Source: Polyodon spathula (lineage: Eukaryota; Chordata; Actinopteri; Acipenseriformes; Polyodontidae). Taken from it: a DNA stretch of 64,000 nt. The translations under genes were made by a program, and so were the position numbers. The stretch is from NCBI RefSeq assembly GCF_017654505.1, contig NC_054559.1:18055325-18119324 (forward strand). The letters run 5' to 3'. This document shows positions 37,111 to 49,640 of the stretch, in pieces. The notes below the pieces were generated by a model. That model did not search any database, was not told where the DNA came from, and saw nothing but the letters and a program-made list of their open reading frames with translations. Positions within the stretch are counted from its first letter, which is position 1; each line of letters begins with the position of its first letter.

Positions 37111-38429
37111 GCAATTCGCCACGCGTAGGTGACTGTGATGGAATGACAGCTGTCATGTTAAAAACCCCGACTCCATCTATTAATACAGCCACGTATTTAT
37201 TTATTTAGATGTGTTATTCATTGCTGTTTGATCAGAAATACATTTTTTTTTTTTTTTAAATGGAAAACAAGAAATATTTACCAGAATTTTTAGCCTAACC
37301 TTTTTATCACAAGCTTTCAGACCGCGAAAGGTTTCTTCGGGTGAAAGTAAGAAAGACCTTTGAGATCTTGAAAGCGTGTGATTGATTAGGGTTAGTTAGC
37401 GCAATAAAAAGGTATCACATCTCCTTCTCTTTGTCCATCATCGCTGGACTGATACGGCTACCATTTCATCTACGTTGTAAGACTAAACTTTGACTTTTTT
37501 TAATCTCTGGGAGCGGCTACGTCGCCTCCTGACGGGGCAAATATTATATTACTATTTTGTACAAGAACTAGTATTTGCTTATAATTCTTCAGACGTTTAA
37601 ATCAGACGCTGCCATTTTCTTTCTTTTTTTCTGTTTTAAATTAACTTATACCAGTCCTAAATATTTCACTGTTTGTTTTAAGTGACTCATTTCTTACCTT
37701 TGTGTGTGTGCTTCCCTCTCAACCGGACACTGGCGTCTGCAAACAAAAAAAAAACACGCGTTTGTGAAACTTTTTCTTTTTTTTTTTCAAACTTTCTTCG
37801 ATGCAAACTCCCGAATCCACATCGTGATCGGACGGGGGCAAGTATTCCAAATGAATCCCTCTTTGTCCCAAACAATTCCCTCTGTTAAAATGAAGCCGTG
37901 TCGTGCCCACTCTGCAGCTGCGTCAGGTAAACATCAGCGTAAATAATTGATGAAGGTTTTTCTTCACGGATCGGTTACAAGCGCTTGAAACTTGACTCCC
38001 AGAAAAAAAGTTTCAAATTTGAGGAGGGACTGGAAAGCGGGAAAGCTTGATTGACATCGAAGCTAGCCAATAAAAAACATCGGGTCAGCCTTGAAACCGG
38101 CCAATTGGTTGATCGGAACAAAGGTCAAGTGACACCTCCTTTTCCTTTACCTCGTCTCTCAATTTCCAGCAATTATCCTTCAAAACTCCCGAGTCTATTG
38201 TTTCCCAAAGGAAATGCACACTAGCAGAACAATGAGGGGCTGCGCACATGTAAAATAGAAATGAAAGGAATGTCAATTTGGCACCTGGAGCATTTCTAGA
38301 ATCTCAGTAGGTCTTGTCAACGGGTTGCTTAGCAATAATCTTGGATCAGGTTTTAAATATTGAGAAGTAAGATACTTAGTTATTTGGAGACGCTTATAAG
38401 ATACCTTTTTTTTTTTTTTTGGTCTATGC

Positions 38430-38480
38430 GTGTGAAGCGCTTTTGGGACCCTTCTGATGAAAGGCGCTATAGAAATGTGA
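38430..38480 (+). repeat. Retroposon tail-like segment
   Basis: GAAGCGCTTTTGGGACC followed by AAAGGCGCTATAGAAATG. This paired GCGCTTT / GCGCTATA arrangement is typical of 3' tails of fish SINE/LINE elements. No body is evident. Confidence 0.5.
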
Positions 38481-38744
38481 CTTGTCATTTTTCGATAATG
38501 ACATAATAGGTGTTCCATCCGTTCAAGGAATACAAAGACCTTCGGGGAAGTGTTGCATTTCCTAGCAACGCCTTTCCAGACTGAATGTCGGTAGCAAGGT
38601 CTCTAAATGTGATAAGTTTTTCCACTGCGCCATTAAAACGACTTTAGCGGTGATAAATGTGTATTGACACAATTAGAGCTAATTCAGCGCAGATTTTCAG
38701 CAATACGTCGATAATCTGTAACTGTTAAACAGCTGAAAACAAGT

Positions 38745-38868
38745 ATAAAGGTCTAATTAAGCAGAATATTAGTTCAATTAAGGGTATAGTTACGTAATTG
38801 ACAGCTCGGTTGGAATGAAAACCAGCAGCCACAGGGGGGTCCCCAGGACCTTGGTTGAGAACCTCGGC
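38745..38868. repeat. Arm of the CCTGGTCCTGG foldback family
   Basis: TAAAGGTCTAATTAA, GGTTGGAATGAAAACCAG and GGGTCCCCAGGACCTTGG match the right arm of the element at 25441-25757. Confidence 0.7.
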
Positions 38869-39019
38869 ATTTGGACATATATGCAAATGTAATGCTCTAA
38901 TAGTCCAGCAGGTGGGAGTGATGTGCTTAATACCCCACAGGGAGCGCTTGACACTTGCCATGTGTGTCATTTATTATAAACAACCTAAACAAAAAAAATG
39001 ACTCTTACAAGGACTTAAA

Positions 39020-39039
39020 AACTACATTGCCCAGAAGTC
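39020..39039 (+). promoter_or_regulatory. ZNF143/STAF-like promoter motif of COPE
   Basis: AACTACATTGCCCAGAAGTC resembles the ZNF143/THAP11 site (ACTACA, a short gap, then CCCAGAA). Such sites are common in housekeeping promoters. It lies 95-114 bases before the COPE ATG. Confidence 0.45.
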
Positions 39040-39047
39040 ACAGCGCT

Positions 39048-39066
39048 CCGATAATCGAGTACCACG
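39048..39066 (+). promoter_or_regulatory. ERSE-like element of COPE
   Basis: CCGAT, nine bases, then CCACG. The ER stress response element is CCAAT-N9-CCACG, so there is one mismatch and exact spacing. The CCACG half also forms a CACGTG E-box at 39063-39068. Confidence 0.45.
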
Positions 39067-39084
39067 TGGCTTTGAGTATGGAGA

Positions 39085-39092
39085 TGACGTGG
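39085..39092 (+). promoter_or_regulatory. UPRE-type site of COPE
   Basis: TGACGTGG is the consensus ATF6/XBP1 unfolded-protein-response element. It lies 42 bases before the COPE ATG, 19 bases after the ERSE-like element. Confidence 0.45.
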
Positions 39093-39133
39093 ATGTTTGC
39101 TACGTGTTCAGGAAGTTAGTGCATCCAGTCAAC

Positions 39134-42100
39134 ATGGCGTCCCAGCAACAGAGTGAAATTGATGAGCTGTTTGATGTGAAAAATTCCTTTTATATCGGCA
39201 GCTACCAACAATGCATCAACGAGGCACAGAAAATCAAGGTAAAACACCAACGGAAACAGCTAATATTTAGCGACCGGTGTTTCTTAGAGACTTGATTAAA
39301 AGCTACAGTCCCGTCCCTCATTACTCGGGAGCGATTGATTGTCTGTTAATGAAAAACACACGAAAATAAATAAATAAATAAATAAATTTCCTTCATTCCG
39401 TCGGGTGACTGATAATCTGGTATAACGTCAGTTTATTGAAGTGCGTGGTTAACGACGAAACATTGTGATGGATTCGCTTATTTTTTTTTTAATGAGTTGG
39501 GACTGCTGTATGTTTTTTGAGAACTACCGGTATCACTGTAGTATTAATATTAGTGTTATTATCACAGGGGTGGGAATTAAGACTTTGCACAGCAGTTTCG
39601 CCCGTTACAGGTTTTACTTGGAGCTTGATTAGCCTTATTGCTGCCCTTGTTATATCACTATCAGAACGACTAAGTGGATTGCAACTTCAAGCTATACTTC
39701 TAGATCAGAGGAAACAACGACCCCAGGTGAAGAAGCGTGCAGCTGTAGTGTTTCCACGATTGCTTCTGTTCTTACTGTAATAGTTTTGTTTTTTTCAGCC
39801 ATCAAGCCCAGAGAAAGAAGTCGAGAGAGATGTGTTTTTGTACAGAGCTTACATTGCCCAGGTAGGTACTGTACAGCCTCTTCCACTACACTTCTGTATG
39901 GTAAACTACCAGATAGGGTTTTAAAAGTTGCACCTTCCCATATTGTTCAATGGCTTCTGGACCAGATATTATGTCTTTTAGAAATACTTACTTGGACAGA
40001 ATAAACTAGAACCATGTATTATGTGATTGAGGGTAGTATTACATTTACTATTCTAGTGAACCTTTACTTAAAGAAAACGCTGTGGACATGCCAGGATAGA
40101 CCAGTCAACTATTAAGGTTACTTGAAGTATTATTTCTCATTTAATGTGACAAGGAGTAAGTTGAGTGGCTTTATTAACTATGTTGGGTGTGAATTTTATG
40201 CAGAGAAAGTATGGTGTGGTGTTGGATGATATCAAACCCAGCTCTTCAGCAGAACTTCAGGCTGTCAGAATGTTTGCAGAATATCTTTCTAATGAGGCCA
40301 AAAGGTGAGACTTCTGTTCAGTGGTTTGTGTGCACGTACATTATAACTAATAAGAAACCAGTACAGGGTTGGAAATAAGACTCCCTTTGCACAGCAGTGT
40401 GATCCATTCCTGGTTTTACTATGCGTTTAAAGACACACCTGAGCTTGTTACCCCTACACTGTGACCAATCAAGCTCCTGTTAAAACCTGGACTGGGTGAA
40501 ACTGCTGTGCGACAGGAGTCTTTATTTCCATCCATGGATTAACTGCACAGTAGTCAGCTTTATAACTTTCTGAAGAAATCTGCTGTAATTGTAATAATTC
40601 CAGAGACGCCATTGTGGCCGAGCTGGATAAGAGGATGGGGAAGAGCGTTGATGTTTCCAACACCTCTTTCTTGCTGATGGCGGCTTCCATTTACTTCCAC
40701 GACTCCAACACCGACGCAGCCCTGCGCACGCTGCACCAGGGAGAGAGCATGGAATGGTAAGTGGCTGTGCTGGAAGTATATTGAACTCCTGTGCTCAGTA
40801 GAGGCTTCTGACAAGGGCAGCAAGCGTGTGTAGACGTTTTCATGAAATTATCTTGCTGTCCGTTGCACTCAAGCTGTGATCTGCAAAAGCCTGTGCAAGG
40901 ATTGTCCCCCTGACGTTACTCTACTGCTCTATTCTTGCATCTACCTGCAGGTGTCGCTAGACAGTCACTGACGGGGAGGGCTGGGGGACAATGGGTCATG
41001 ACTATTAAAGCTGTAAATTCTTTTGTTGTTCTTTTCTGCTTTCAGCATGGCGATGACGATACAGGTATTGCTGAAGCTCGACAGGCTTGATTTGGCACGG
41101 TAAGTTCGTTCTGGGTAAAGTTGGATGGTAGTTTGCCTGAACTGAAGTACAGAAAGTGCATTTAATAAAAGATATCTCCCAAAGAAATCTCAGTTTTCCG
41201 TTGAAGTGAAAGCATAACTGTAACACATCTTAAATAACTTTTTAAATGCATGCTTGCAGCGCTTGTTCATTTGCACAGTACGTTATGCAGCATTGTTACC
41301 AGACTTGTCGAAGTTTATAATTTCTGTTTGAAGAACAACCCTTCTACATGATCAAATGAATAAACTGAATTTGTGTTTTTAACTTGTAAATGGAAGTATG
41401 TAATATGATCTTTGTCATGGGATGTTTTTTTTTTTTTGCAGCAAGGAGCTGAAGAAGATGCAGGAGCAGGATGAAGATGCTACCCTCACTCAGCTTGCCA
41501 CAGCCTGGGTGAACCTGGGGATGGTAAGGGTCTTTGCTAACTGTTACAGGTGACCCTTGGCACGTTACTTCAGAATTTGCATTGTCCAGTCAGGTGCTTG
41601 AAAGCTAAGGACTACAACGTGTTACTGAGATGACCGTTTGATTCAGCACTGACCGGACGTGAGCTTTCCCCCGTGTTAGTACTAATGCTAGGGTACATAC
41701 CAGAGCTTGATCGCTCGTCTTGCACTGTGTAAGGTCTCTTGTGCTGATGGAAGTGGTGATTATTTCAGGGATGGGAAATAACTCCTGTTGCATAGCGGTT
41801 TGATCCATTCGTGGTTTTACTGTGAGTTGAAGGCACACATGAGCTTGTTACCTGTACACTGTGACTAATCAGCCTGGAGTGGGTAAAACTGCTCTGCAAT
41901 AAGTCTAATTTCCATCCCTGATATTTATTAGTAAAGAACAAAAAACAGTGCATTCCAGAAGAATCCCTCTAATACGACTGTATTAGCTTCTGGGTACTTG
42001 CAGTAGAGGTGGTCTTAATGTAGGGCTGGTCTTCATATCAAGCAGGGCCCTTCAATAAGTCTTTGTTTGCCAGGGAGGTGAGAAGCTGCAGGATGCCTAC

Positions 42101-43608
42101 TACATCTTCCAGGAGATGTCTGATAAGTACTCCCCGACTCTGCTGCTGCTGAACGGGCAGGCGGTCTGCCACATGGCACAGAACAAGTGGGAGGACGCAG
42201 AAGGGGTGCTGCAGGAGGCACTGGACAAGGTAGGGGTGCGTGGGTCTGTCCCGAACGCTGCTGTCGCAGCACCCAGCCGACACCCTGCACTGCATATATT
42301 ATATACTTTTGCTGTATGTAAGGAACCACTTCTCTGATTTGTATTGAATCTGCACGTGGGCGTTGGTTGGGAGGTTGTGTTTCATGTACAGTGGATTCAG
42401 GGCAGGATGCAGGGCTCTTTCATTGTGCCTCTAATGTGTTTCTTTTACCCTAGCAGTGGGTTCCCTGTTTGCATATTGCAATGCAGTTGTATAATACCTT
42501 CTCTCTCTTGCAGGACAGCAGTCACCCTGAGACTCTCATAAACCTCGTTGTACTGACACAGCACCTCGGGAAGGCTACAGAGGTAAGACCTTACAAGCCG
42601 TGATAACCACAGTGATCTGAGACTGTATGGGGGTTTCCAAATTATTTATGGATGCCTCTTTCTGATGAACTTAGAGACACTTGTTCTGATTTCATCATAA
42701 ACGTGCGCAGTACAAGTCTGCACGTCCTGTCTGCTGCCTTTATACCGCCGTCTCTCAATAACTTCTTCAATTTGCTGTCTAGGTAACAAACCGCTACCTT
42801 TCTCAGCTGAAAGATGGACACAAGGGGCACCCTTTTGTTAAAGAATACCTGGCAAAGGTAAGAAGATCGCTTTCATGTGCTGAGTGCTGCTGACGCTGCA
42901 GCAGTGGTAACAGTCTGCTCCATGTGGTTGTGGTTTTGGCCGAACGCTGCCTGGTTGCTTGGGGGGGGGGTCCTTGGCTCGTCGCGCAGCAGCGACCCCT
43001 GTAGGCTGGCTGGTTGTCCTCTGACGTGAGTCTGCAGTGTGAAAAGAAGTGGTCGGAGGTCAGCGTCTGTTCGTCTTCGCTGTCCTGAATCAGCGCGGGG
43101 GTGGTAGCGGTGAGCTGAGCCTAAAAATAATTGGATATTCTAAATTGGGAGAAAATAATTGCAGATTAGCAAATAAATAAAAAATAAAAAAAATACAAAA
43201 AAAACCCATTGTTTAGATGCACTTTGTATAATATGTTTTGTTTCCATCCTCAAATCCTGGGGACTTTTAATCAATTGGACGTTCAAAGCACCCCTGCTGC
43301 CTCTCAGAATCACATGTACTTAAATCCAGTACAGCAGAGTGTCACCAGTAGCCCCCTGTGGATTAAAGACAGACCGCATGTGTGTAATGCTGTATATTGT
43401 TACTGGTGTTCTTGTATCTGTTGCAGAGGTGTATTGCTCTTTAATACAGACAGCACAGTATAGATGAGGTGGAAATATTTGCTGACTGCAGTAAGAGTAT
43501 GTATGCATACATATACCTAGCTCTTGTATGACAATCCTCTTGTTGTTTTGTGCCTAACAGGAGAACGAGTTTGACCGGCTGGCAATGCAGTACGCTCCCA
43601 GTGCGTGA
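39134..43608 (+). CDS. cope: Coatomer subunit epsilon (epsilon-COP)
   Basis: Subunit of the COPI coat, pairing with alpha-COP in retrograde Golgi-to-ER transport. Ten exons join in phase: 39134-39238, 39799-39861, 40204-40304, 40604-40756, 41046-41099, 41442-41523, 42074-42229, 42514-42582, 42783-42857, 43561-43608, giving 301 residues (human 308; the N-terminus is shorter). Recognisable blocks are [146 protein letters not shown] and the end LAMQYAPSA. It is a TPR-like helical solenoid. Introns 1, 3 and 6 each carry a copy of the palindromic MITE. COPE followed by CERS1 in the same direction is also the human 19p13.11 order. Confidence 0.97.
39566..39680. mobile_element. Palindromic MITE, copy D, partial (COPE intron 1)
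   Basis: CAGGGGTGGGAATTAAGACT, then GCACAGCAGTTTCGCCCGTT and GGTTTTACTTGGAGCTTGAT are left-arm sequence. The right arm is not recognisable. Confidence 0.6.
40364..40537. mobile_element. Palindromic MITE, copy E (COPE intron 3)
   Basis: Both arms are well preserved: GGAAATAAGACTCCC at the left, and GGAGTCTTTATTTCCATCC at the right. It makes up more than half of the 299-bp intron. Confidence 0.85.
41767..41920. mobile_element. Palindromic MITE, copy F (COPE intron 6)
   Basis: The ends CAGGGATGGGAAATAACTCC and TCTAATTTCCATCCCTG are inverted copies. The internal CCATTC..GGTTTTACTGTGAG arm is present. Confidence 0.85.
42965..43175 (+). repeat. Dispersed SINE-like repeat (COPE intron 9)
   Basis: It contains GTGTGAAAAGAAGTGG, GTTCGTCTTCGCTGTCC, GGGGTGGTAGCGGTGAGCTG and AGCCTAAAAATAATTGGA, which recur in reverse complement at 45910-46160. 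The conserved block and A-rich end suggest a retroposon. Confidence 0.7.
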
Positions 43609-43756
43609 GAATTCAGGGGTTACCCATCCTGAAGCTTGCAGCATTGGACCTTCCCAAATTCAACAGCAGGAAGTGTGCAAAACCCAGAGCTCTACGAAGG
43701 ATTTCTTTTTCTTTTTTTTTTTATTCTTAACTCAAGAGCTGATTTTTGATTTGAGT

Positions 43757-43762
43757 AATAAA
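43757..43762 (+). terminator. Polyadenylation signal of COPE
   Basis: AATAAA lies 149 bases after the COPE stop codon. A second AATAAA lies near 43968. Confidence 0.6.
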
Positions 43763-45060
43763 AATAAAAAAATACAGTGTTTGTCACATTTTAATATATT
43801 GGCTATTTCTACCTAAACACATACACCAGGAGAGAGCCTATACAGGGCACGGGCTGTGAGTATATATTGCTGGCCAATTGCACTGAGCGATATCATCATT
43901 ACAGAGGACTGTATACTGTCTGAATACCTTAACGTAAGCATTCCATGTCTATTCTAATTACTAACAATAAAAACTCAACTTGGATTTGATGTTTTTGTGT
44001 TTTTTACCAGATTATGAAAAAAAAAAAAAAAAATTGCTATTGAAATGTTTATTAGTGAATGTCCACACCCTGGCCCTTTCAAACTCTGAGATATCTGCCT
44101 GCAGCACTGTGCTGTGGGGATGCTTCAGTTCTACCCAACAACATTGGGCCGTTCCATTCAACATTGGATACACTAATAAGTCATTAGGTTTGGTCTAATG
44201 TCAAACCCGAGATTCCTGTGGGGGTGGGGTGATGCGTATACACAGTTTGATCATCAAGTCTATGGAATGGTTCATTATCACTCAATTCAACTGAGTAATC
44301 CCACTCTATAGCCGTTTACCTTGCTCCTGTATTTGTATACAGTGATGCATTCTCTGATATTTTATTCAGACTATGTTTAGCAGTAGGTGCTCACCTGGCT
44401 GCCAGCCTGACTGCTATGTAGAAAAAAGCCATCAAGCACTGCCTACAGGTCTAAACGATCAATGCATGTTTGAAGGATGCAAAATGTTGACTAAGGCCCT
44501 TGGGATAAGACCAAACAAGCTGGCGTGGCTGCGGTTACATCAATCTGGTGCATTGCTTAACACGGGCTGGAGGCGGGGACCGGAGGCGGTGTGCCCTGCC
44601 ACCCCCCTCCCACAAGTATTTTTCAGTCCTTTTGTCTCCAGCCAAAAAAAAAAAGTGACCAAATTGGTAATCTGGAGGTTTCATTGATTGTAATTTCATT
44701 TCATTGAATATTACAGATTGCTGCACCTTTTTTTTTTTAAATTGATTTATTTATCCCACACTCCTCGCATTATTTATCGGAAGAACCGCCGCACTGAAAC
44801 GGATACAGTAAGCAATTGAAAAAAAAAAAAAAAAAAACACTGCATATTTATTTATAGCCTGAACGTAGCGCGTTAAGTGCACCTCAGAACAAAACGCTTT
44901 TTTTTTTTTTTTAAACGATTCAGCTACCTGCTGTCTTGAATCACACCAGTGCAGAACTGCATTAGGTGGGGAAGCCATACGGCTTGACTTGAGAAATGAG
45001 GCTGGGATACTGTGTCTCGCATTAGAAAACGGCTTAATAAGCAAAACCGACAACCTTGTT
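43763..45060. other. COPE-CERS1 intergenic region
   Basis: No exon was recognised. It contains several A/T homopolymer runs (near 44018, 44645, 44730, 44820, 44900). The CERS1 promoter should be at its right end. Confidence 0.5.
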
Positions 45061-45155
45061 ATGTCCTGAGAGACACGGAGCTGGATAGCTAATAGCGGCT
45101 AAAACGGACCGTCGCCTCTTGTTCGTCCTTTTCTTTTAATAACAGAGTTTCTAAA

Positions 45156-48100
45156 ATGGGAAGACCACCTCAAGCGGACGGGAATATCAGCGTCATGGCT
45201 GTGGAGCCCATGCCCGGCTATGCGGATCTTATAACGCGGAGCTGTTCCGCTTTGCTCCGTGCCTTCAACGAGTGCAGGGGCTGCGGGTTTGAGCTGTCTA
45301 AAAGGACGCTGTTGGAAAACGCCATCTTAACGTGGAGCGACGTCCTGCTGTTTGTGGTTTGTGCCCTGGGGTGGACGGTCCTGCGACTGGCACTTTCTGC
45401 GTATATATTCCGGGTAAGCGAGTGCATACAGCAACGCTGCAAACAGTCGCGCAATTAACACACAGCAACGCAAGGAATGCACAGTCTGTGTTTAAAGTAC
45501 AGTTTGTCTATTCAGTACTCCATCAGTGCCTTGAGTTATGCCAGTACTCAAAGGAAGACGGTGCATGTGATCTGCAGTGTTCTGAATTATGAAGACTACA
45601 GGTACACCTTAACCCTGTAATGCTGTGTCACATCTGATACAAGCCTTAGCCACTATACTGTCGTGTTTTTAAAACATTGGGCATTGCAAGGTTAGGTTAA
45701 TTTGGCTATTTGTATCTTAGCATGTTTGTCATCATCTACCCCCAAACGGGAATGTTGCACTGCAGTTGTGTGTGGCAGAAGCCCTGCTGGTATAAATAGG
45801 GAAGGAGACATCCCTTGTTTGGTTGAGGGAGTTTGGATCTGTATTTTTTGGAGTCTGGAGCGAAGGTGAATGCCCAGCCTATAGGCACTTTTATTTTTAT
45901 TTATTTGACCCCGTTTTTCTACCAATTTGAAATTAGATTTTAGGCTCAGCTCACCGCTACCACCCCTGCGCTGATTCGGGAGCGGCAAAGACGAACACAC
46001 GCTGTCCTCCGAAGCGTGTACCGTCAGCCGCCCGCTTCTTTTCACACTGCAGGCCCGCCATGCAGCCAACCCAGAGCTACAGCGTTGGAGGACAATGCAG
46101 CTCTGGGCAGCTTACAGGCAAGCCCGCAGGCGCCCAGCAAGACTACAGGGGTCGCCGGTGAGCGGTGAGCCGAGGACACCCTGGCCGACCTAACCCGCAT
46201 GTGCGTCGCTCGCCAAATTGTGCGCTGCACCCTGGTAGCTCCCGTCCAGGCTATAGGGCGCATCCTGCACCCCACGCAAATCAAAACCAAGTTGGAGATT
46301 ATTGTTGTGTTCCCTGTTGCAGTGCACTAAACAGACTCTCCAGGGAGAGACAAGCATGTGGTTAGGTGGTTTTTAATCTTACCCAGGTGTCATCAGACAA
46401 TACAGGATCCGACCTGCATTTGTTGTGGAATTAATGCCCAGTTCATGGCATATTTAGGATCAGTATTTCCTGACAGTTAAGAGCCTGATCACAGCTGACC
46501 CTAGCTGGGTACATTAATAGAGTGTTAATGATTGTGAGCAGCAGTGGGTAGATTCTCGTACCCAAGGTTGTTTGTCTGATCAAAACTGACAGAGGGGGAG
46601 GGGTCCCAGCCAGAGTCCTGTGGCTGAACAAAGCTGGTCTCGCCCATCCGTGCCTATCAGTCTGGCAGGAATTAGTTGAATGATTGGCAGCGGGCTGTGG
46701 AGACTCCAGACAGGGGAGTTTATTGAATGGATGGATCTCCCCATGAATATCCTATCCCGAGCTGTATTTATCTTGGTTACATAACCTGATGGGAACATTT
46801 CACTCTGGGGAGAGGGAGAGGGAGAGGGAGAACATTTCTTCTGCTGCATTGCAACAGTGACTGGCATTGTTCTACAGTTGCTGTGGAAACTGAGAGTTAC
46901 TAGATGATCGCCCTGGTTACTTAAAAAAAAAAAAAAAAAAAAAAGCTAGCAGCCCTCCTGTCCTAAAACACCCCAGATTCTTTAAAATTCGCAGCAGGTC
47001 GAGCTGCTCAAGTTAGCATGAGGAAGGGGCACTTATGCAACCCATGCAGTCACATAGATAAACTCTGCAGTCTCTTTATGTCAAAGGACAGCGTACGGAG
47101 CACAAGCTATCCCCAGTATAACTCAGGCTGCCTGGAAGACCCCCGGAGTGGAGACTCAGTTCCACACTGATTGGCATTAAGAGGCTATAGCAGCTTCTGA
47201 AAGATGCAGATCAGCTGAGCCCTTTTCTTTCACCACTGGACCACCAGACCTGACGTTTCTATTGCTACCATGCTATCTGAAGAAGGCGGAAGCCAAAACA
47301 TTGCAGCTAATTATTAAAATAGCGAGTCTTCATTAAGAATTTCTAGTGATTTGTGAGAATCCTGTTGGACCCTGATTCTCCTTGGATGGAGAGCTGTATA
47401 TATATATAATGCCATACTTAATCTGCTGAATATATGTCCATTAGGTATGTAAGATAGTGCCCAAGCCAAGGAGGTCCTGCAACTCTCATTAAAGGATGCT
47501 GACAGCATTTATTTTATAGTGCTGTTTCCGTTCGCTAATGCATTATTGACAGCACTTGATGCTAAACCCTGGCAAGGTGGGTTTAGCACTGCCTTCTTAA
47601 AAGTTTACAATGTGTGGTAACCCACGGTAAAAGCCTGGCAAGTATATTAGTATCTGACCGAGCAAGATGCATGGTGAAGCACAGGTGAGCACAGGAGATG
47701 ACAAATCCTGTTGCAGTCTGTAAAGTTCTGCCAGGAATCTGGAATGAAGCCGTCGGCTCTGTGTTTGAATTGTCGTTCCAGCCGCTGGGACACTGGTGCG
47801 CTCTGCAGCCCAAGGATGCGTCTAAAATGCCGGAGAGCGTGTGGAAACTGCTCTTCTACACGGCATCCTGGTCCTACAGCGTCTACCTGCTCTTCTTCAC
47901 GCAGTACACCTTCTTCCATGACCCGCCCTCCGCCTTTTATGGTATGGTAAGCGCTAGGCTGAGCCTAGAACCGCGTGTTAGCCTTTAACCCTGTCATGCA
48001 AGACCAAAAAAGTCACGGCCTTATAGGATATGGGGATTCATTTTCGGAAGTGCATAGTGGAGTGGATCTATGTTTAAACTTCCTTTGGAACAAGAAGCGG

Positions 48101-49423
48101 AATGGATATTGAATTAGTGCTACATTACAGTTTAACATTCAAGTAACCTCTGCCTTGCCCTTGCAGTCACTGCTGACAAGCCTGGATCTATAATCACATT
48201 TTATGCTACTTGAAGAAATGCAGCAAAAAAAAAACCAAAACAGAACACCAAAGTTATAGAAAGACCCTTGTAAACATTCCCCTGAGCATCAGCATAGCAA
48301 AGTGTAATAAGGCATAGGTAAGTATTGTAAAGAACAGGAAGGTATAGTCAAGCATATTAGTCAAGATGGTAAACCATGGGAAAAGTGCACTATCACCGTG
48401 GTAAACTTTTATAAGGGGAGAGCCTTCCCGTGCTGCCAATCTATATTTTACAAGAACTGAAGTAATAACACCAAAATTAAAAAACACCAATAAAAGCAAT
48501 TGCCTCGCCCCTGCGGCTCTCCTGTCCCAGGCTGGAAGCAGGGGATGGCGGTGCCCACTGACATCGCGGTGGCCTACCTGATCCAGGGCAGCTTCTACGG
48601 GCACGCGATCTATGCCACGCTGCACATGGACACCTGGAGGAAGGACTCGGCCGTCATGCTGCTCCACCACGTCATCACCCTGGCACTCATCGCCTTCTCC
48701 TACGCATTCAGGTGAGATTCACGAGACAGATACCACCCTGGTTCATCCTTAACCTACATGCCCTGTACTGTGTATATACAGGTGTGTGTGCATAGCTGTT
48801 TATACAGGTGTGTGTGTGTATAGCTGTTTATACAGGTGTGTGTATAGCTGTTTATACAGGTGTGTGTGCATAGCTGTTTATACAGGTGTGTGTGTGTATA
48901 GCTGTTTATACAGGTGTGTGTGTTTGTGTGTATAGCTGTTTATACAGGTGTGTGTGTGTATAGCTGTTTATACAGGTGTGTGTGTGTGTGTTTATAGCTG
49001 TTTATACAGGTGTGTGTGTGTATATCTGTTTATACAGGTGTGTGTGTATAGCTGTTTATACAGGTGTGTGTGTGTTTATAGCTGTTTATACAGGTGTATG
49101 TGTGTATAGCTGTTTATACAGGTGTGTGTGTGTATAGCTGTTTATACAGGTGTGTGTGTGTGTGTGTATAGCTGTTTATACAGGTGTGTGTGTGTTTATA
49201 GCTGTTTATACAGGTGTGTGTGTGTATAGCTGTTTATACAGGTGTGTGTGTGTATAGCTGTTTATACAGGTGTGTGTGTGTGTGTAGCTGTTTATACAGG
49301 TGTGTGTGTGTGTGTAGCTGTTTATACAGTGTGTGTGTGTGTATAGCTGTTTATACAGTGTGTGTGTGTGTAGCTGTTTATACAGGTGTGTGTGTGTGTG
49401 TGTGTGTGTTAGTGTTTATACAG

Positions 49424-49454
<31 letters not shown>

Positions 49455-49609
49455 GCTGTTTATACAGGTGTGTGTGTGTACAACTGTTTATACAGGTGTG
49501 TGTGTATAGCTGTTTATACAGGTGTGTGTGTGTTTATAGCTGTTTATACAGGTGTGTGTGTGTATAGCTGTTTATACAGGTGTGTGTGTGTGTATAACTG
49601 TTTATACAG

Positions 49610-49640
<31 letters not shown>

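Larger units (their letters stand above)
31353..38960. other. Large intergenic / 5' flanking region of TNFAIP8L1
   Basis: No coding exon was recognised. The non-coding first exon and promoter of TNFAIP8L1 should lie here. A GC-richer patch at about 36070-36150 with an RFX-type X-box-like site, and another stretch at about 38310-38600, are candidates. The rest holds MITE pieces (32346-32436, 36964-37110, 38745-38868), a perfect palindrome (33546-33584), a retroposon-like tail (38430-38480) and poly-A/T runs. Confidence 0.5.
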
